Part shown: piece by piece, positions 61,801 to 64,000 of the stretch
How the letters are laid out: every line of letters starts with the position of its first letter
How positions within the stretch are numbered: position 1 is the first letter of the stretch
Origin: Chrysomallon squamiferum
Lineage: Eukaryota > Mollusca > Gastropoda > Neomphalida > Peltospiridae
Direction of reading: 5' to 3'
NCBI GenBank assembly: GCA_012295275.1
Contig: CM022673.1
Span: 14,120,788 to 14,184,787 of the forward strand
Length of the DNA: 64,000 nt
The notes under the pieces: model-generated
The model's input: the letters and a program-made list of their open reading frames with translations, nothing else
Told to the model about the DNA's origin: nothing
The model's database searches: none
Program-made: the position numbers and the translations under genes

Positions 61801-61879
61801 TGAAATAATTAATTTTGATTTTGAATTTTTTTTTTTTTTTTATTTTATTTTTTCTATTTAGAAAATAAATACAGTAAAA

Positions 61880-62236
61880 TCAAGACAACACTTCCCAGAG
61901 TCCAGACAGAGTAAACCCTTCTTTAAGTTTTTCTATTGCAAGTCCAAGTTCTTCTGAATAAACTGGATCTCTGTCTTTCTCCTTGTTTCCATCAGCAAAA
62001 TAGGCCTGAAATGAATTAAACTTTGTTTTAACATCACAAATATACTGAACATATATACATGAAAATTACAGGTTTTATAGAGAACTGAACTTTTGTCCTA
62101 ACTGAGAAGAACAGTAAAACACCATGTGAGTTGTTAGAAGACTGTTCCTACAAACATTAACTACATTTAATGCTGAATATTCCAAACCTTGTGATGTACA
62201 AAACTGGTCTCAAGATATCTAATTATATACAAAATA

Positions 62237-62268
<32 letters not shown>

Positions 62269-63735
62269 TAATAATAATGACAATAATAACAACATTAACA
62301 ATGATGATGATGATAATAATAACAATAAATAACAACAACAATAATAATAATAATTACAATGATAATAACATAAATGTTGGTACTTTAAAATAAATGAAAA
62401 ATATTGGTTTGTCAAACATTTATGCTCTGCATTGTCCTCAGCTATCCTCCTTTTAATCACTGAAATGTTAATTATCAAATACATGTATATAAAAAATATG
62501 TTCTTTTCAGTCTAGATATAGATATATATATATATACTGTTATATCATAATTATGGTTGTAATTTTTTAATGATTTTTATTAGTGTGTTAATGTAAGTTA
62601 TAAATCTTACTGCAAAAGCATCTGTTTGTCCATCATTCTCTATCTCAATATCATCAGTGACCCGTTCGACTGTTAATTCCTCTATTGTTTGTGGCTGCAA
62701 AACAAACACAAAGTTAATAAGTAAATAAAACTTCAAATTTAGCTGCTGCAGTCTCTTTTACTGGGATATGAACCTTTTAATTTGACAGATAAGAACAAAA
62801 ATATGTGTATTTTGTGTATTGGCATAGAATTTCAAAATATTACAAAAATGACAGTAACAGATATACTGCAGCTTCTGAACATATTACTGTTAAATTTTAA
62901 ACTAGTCTGATTAAACTAGAGTCTGATCTAAAATGGCTTGTTGATGCAGAACATCTGGTTAATAGGTATATAATTAAGAATTTCAAAATGTTTTAAAAGA
63001 TTAGGTTTTTTTCTCTTGATTTTTTTTATTTATGTTATTTGTTATCATCATTACTGTAACCAGAAATAGCTCATTGGGTGCATTGAAGAGTACTGAACTG
63101 TAACCTATCGTAGCTCAGGCAATCTTCTTGCTACTCAGCTACATATTTCATATAGTAAGAAATACTAAAAACATGCTTACTTTATCTTCAACCTCAAACT
63201 CAACACCAAATATAGGACATGCGCTGTAAATACGATGTAGATTTTGTATTTCTTTAGCTGTTTCTTTCAACTTCTCTGGTGGATCAATTCGAAATCCAAG
63301 AACATAACCACCACTCTGAAAATTACAAACAAGATAAGATTTAACTGAAAGTGATAAAACTACAAAATAATAACAATAACAATAATAAAATCTAATAAAT
63401 TATATTTTGGACAAAACCAAGCTTCATGTTATATGGATATCAAAAATAGTAATAGAAATAAATGAAAACATTAACTAGAATGAATGTTGTAAAATGTGGT
63501 TTGTGTTAGAAGAATAGGAAATCATGCCTGAAACATTTATTTTGAAAAAAAAAGCATAAATCATCAATTTTATATTTTTTTTGCAAATGAAGAAAATGTT
63601 TGTAAAGGTTAGAACTAGTGAAGGAATGTATGGAATGGTATCTGCTTATAAAAAAAATAATCACAAACTTACAAGTGTTGATGTTTCAACTACAAAAGCC
63701 AGACCAAACTTTGAATCCCGAATCTTTATGGATTT
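61880..63735 (-). CDS. BBS5: BBS5, BBSome subunit: last four coding exons (partial, C-terminal)
   Basis: Exons 63,735-63,673, 63,315-63,181, 62,694-62,611 and 62,005-61,880 are all phase 0 and encode 135 residues. They read [35 protein letters not shown] and [17 protein letters not shown], then [19 protein letters not shown] with DGQTDAFA, and finally [20 protein letters not shown] to GLWEVLS. This matches the end of the second PH-like domain and the conserved C-terminal tail of animal BBS5. All donors and acceptors are canonical. BBS5 belongs to the BBSome coat that moves membrane proteins in cilia, and its PH-like domains bind phosphoinositides. The N-terminal exons lie beyond the right edge. 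AATAAA-like signals lie at about 61,844-61,849. Spacing and frame look normal. Confidence 0.95.
62220..62360. repeat. AAT/AAC low-complexity sequence in the last BBS5 intron
   Basis: Imperfect AATAAT/AACAAC repeats between the last two coding exons. Confidence 0.9.
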
Positions 63736-64000
63736 CTAATGAGAGAAAGAAAACATAAAATAATTAATTAAATACAAAAATAAATAAAACAATAGATATA
63801 AAAATGACACAATAAATTTTAGATTATGTTCATCATTCTATATATTAAAAATGACTAGCAATCGATTTTGGAATAAAAAGATTTAAAGAAATTCTAAATC
63901 TTTTCATCAACTGATTATCTACATTTTGAGTGCAGTGGTGATAATTAATGTTATTTTCTACTGCATCTTCATCAGCAATGTCATTAGGAAAGTAATGAAG

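Overview
The window is eukaryotic and invertebrate in character. It is AT-rich, full of long (CT)n, (AAT)n, (GTAT)n, (TA)n and (CA)n microsatellites, and its genes have short exons with GT-AG introns and AATAAA poly(A) signals. The only gene with a clear name is the 3' end of BBS5 at the right edge, which implies a ciliated animal. Together with the microsatellite style this suggests a lophotrochozoan, most likely a mollusc; that is an inference, and no species can be named. Every gene I can support lies on the minus strand, so genes read from high to low coordinates.

Layout from left to right. (1) 0.36-3.1 kb: gene M1, a small secreted Ser/Thr/Glu-rich protein with a TATA promoter, a non-coding first exon, a signal-peptide exon and a terminal exon of octapeptide repeats. 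(2) 5.5-22.0 kb: a single exon of about 16.4 kb encoding a giant secreted-type protein built almost only of octapeptides of the pattern G-[IV]-S-G-[TA]-x-x-T, arranged in higher-order repeats of about 0.47-0.93 kb. Its frame is broken in four error-like clusters between 16.1 and 19.0 kb. (3) 22.9-28.4 kb: a second copy of the 0-5.5 kb segment, carrying gene M2, a version of M1 with a 342-bp deletion. (4) 27.4-56 kb: a tandem family, here called P1-P10, of small secreted-peptide precursors. Each has a signal-peptide exon ending in phase 1, a second exon with the rest of the precursor, and a separate 3' UTR exon. The signal part and, in most members, a tail after a basic cleavage site are conserved. 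The segment between them is radically different: Glu-rich in P1/P2, Arg/Pro in P5/P7, Trp-Gln triplets in P6/P8, Trp/Pro in P9/P10. Several members are broken. From 36 to 54 kb the family sits in three tandem units, two of about 6.7 kb and one of about 5.5 kb. (5) 57.7-58.5 kb: gene H, a Tyr/Trp/Pro-rich small secreted protein with the same two-exon, phase-1 plan. (6) 58.6-61.8 kb: nothing convincing. (7) 61.9-63.7 kb: the last four coding exons of BBS5.

How the genes fit together: from 0.4 to 58.5 kb the locus looks like one expanding cluster of secreted-protein genes. They share a signal-peptide exon, a phase-1 intron and a body exon, and the P genes share a 3' UTR exon that also lies downstream of the giant exon. 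Most P genes also share a promoter module, a GTCAGCA motif upstream of a TATA element. A conserved signal with a hypervariable body, tandem duplication and frequent pseudogenes is the pattern of fast-evolving secreted effectors such as antimicrobial, mucus or defensive peptides. The actual function cannot be read from the sequence. I do not recognise these proteins as any described family; homology searches and transcript data are needed to confirm that.
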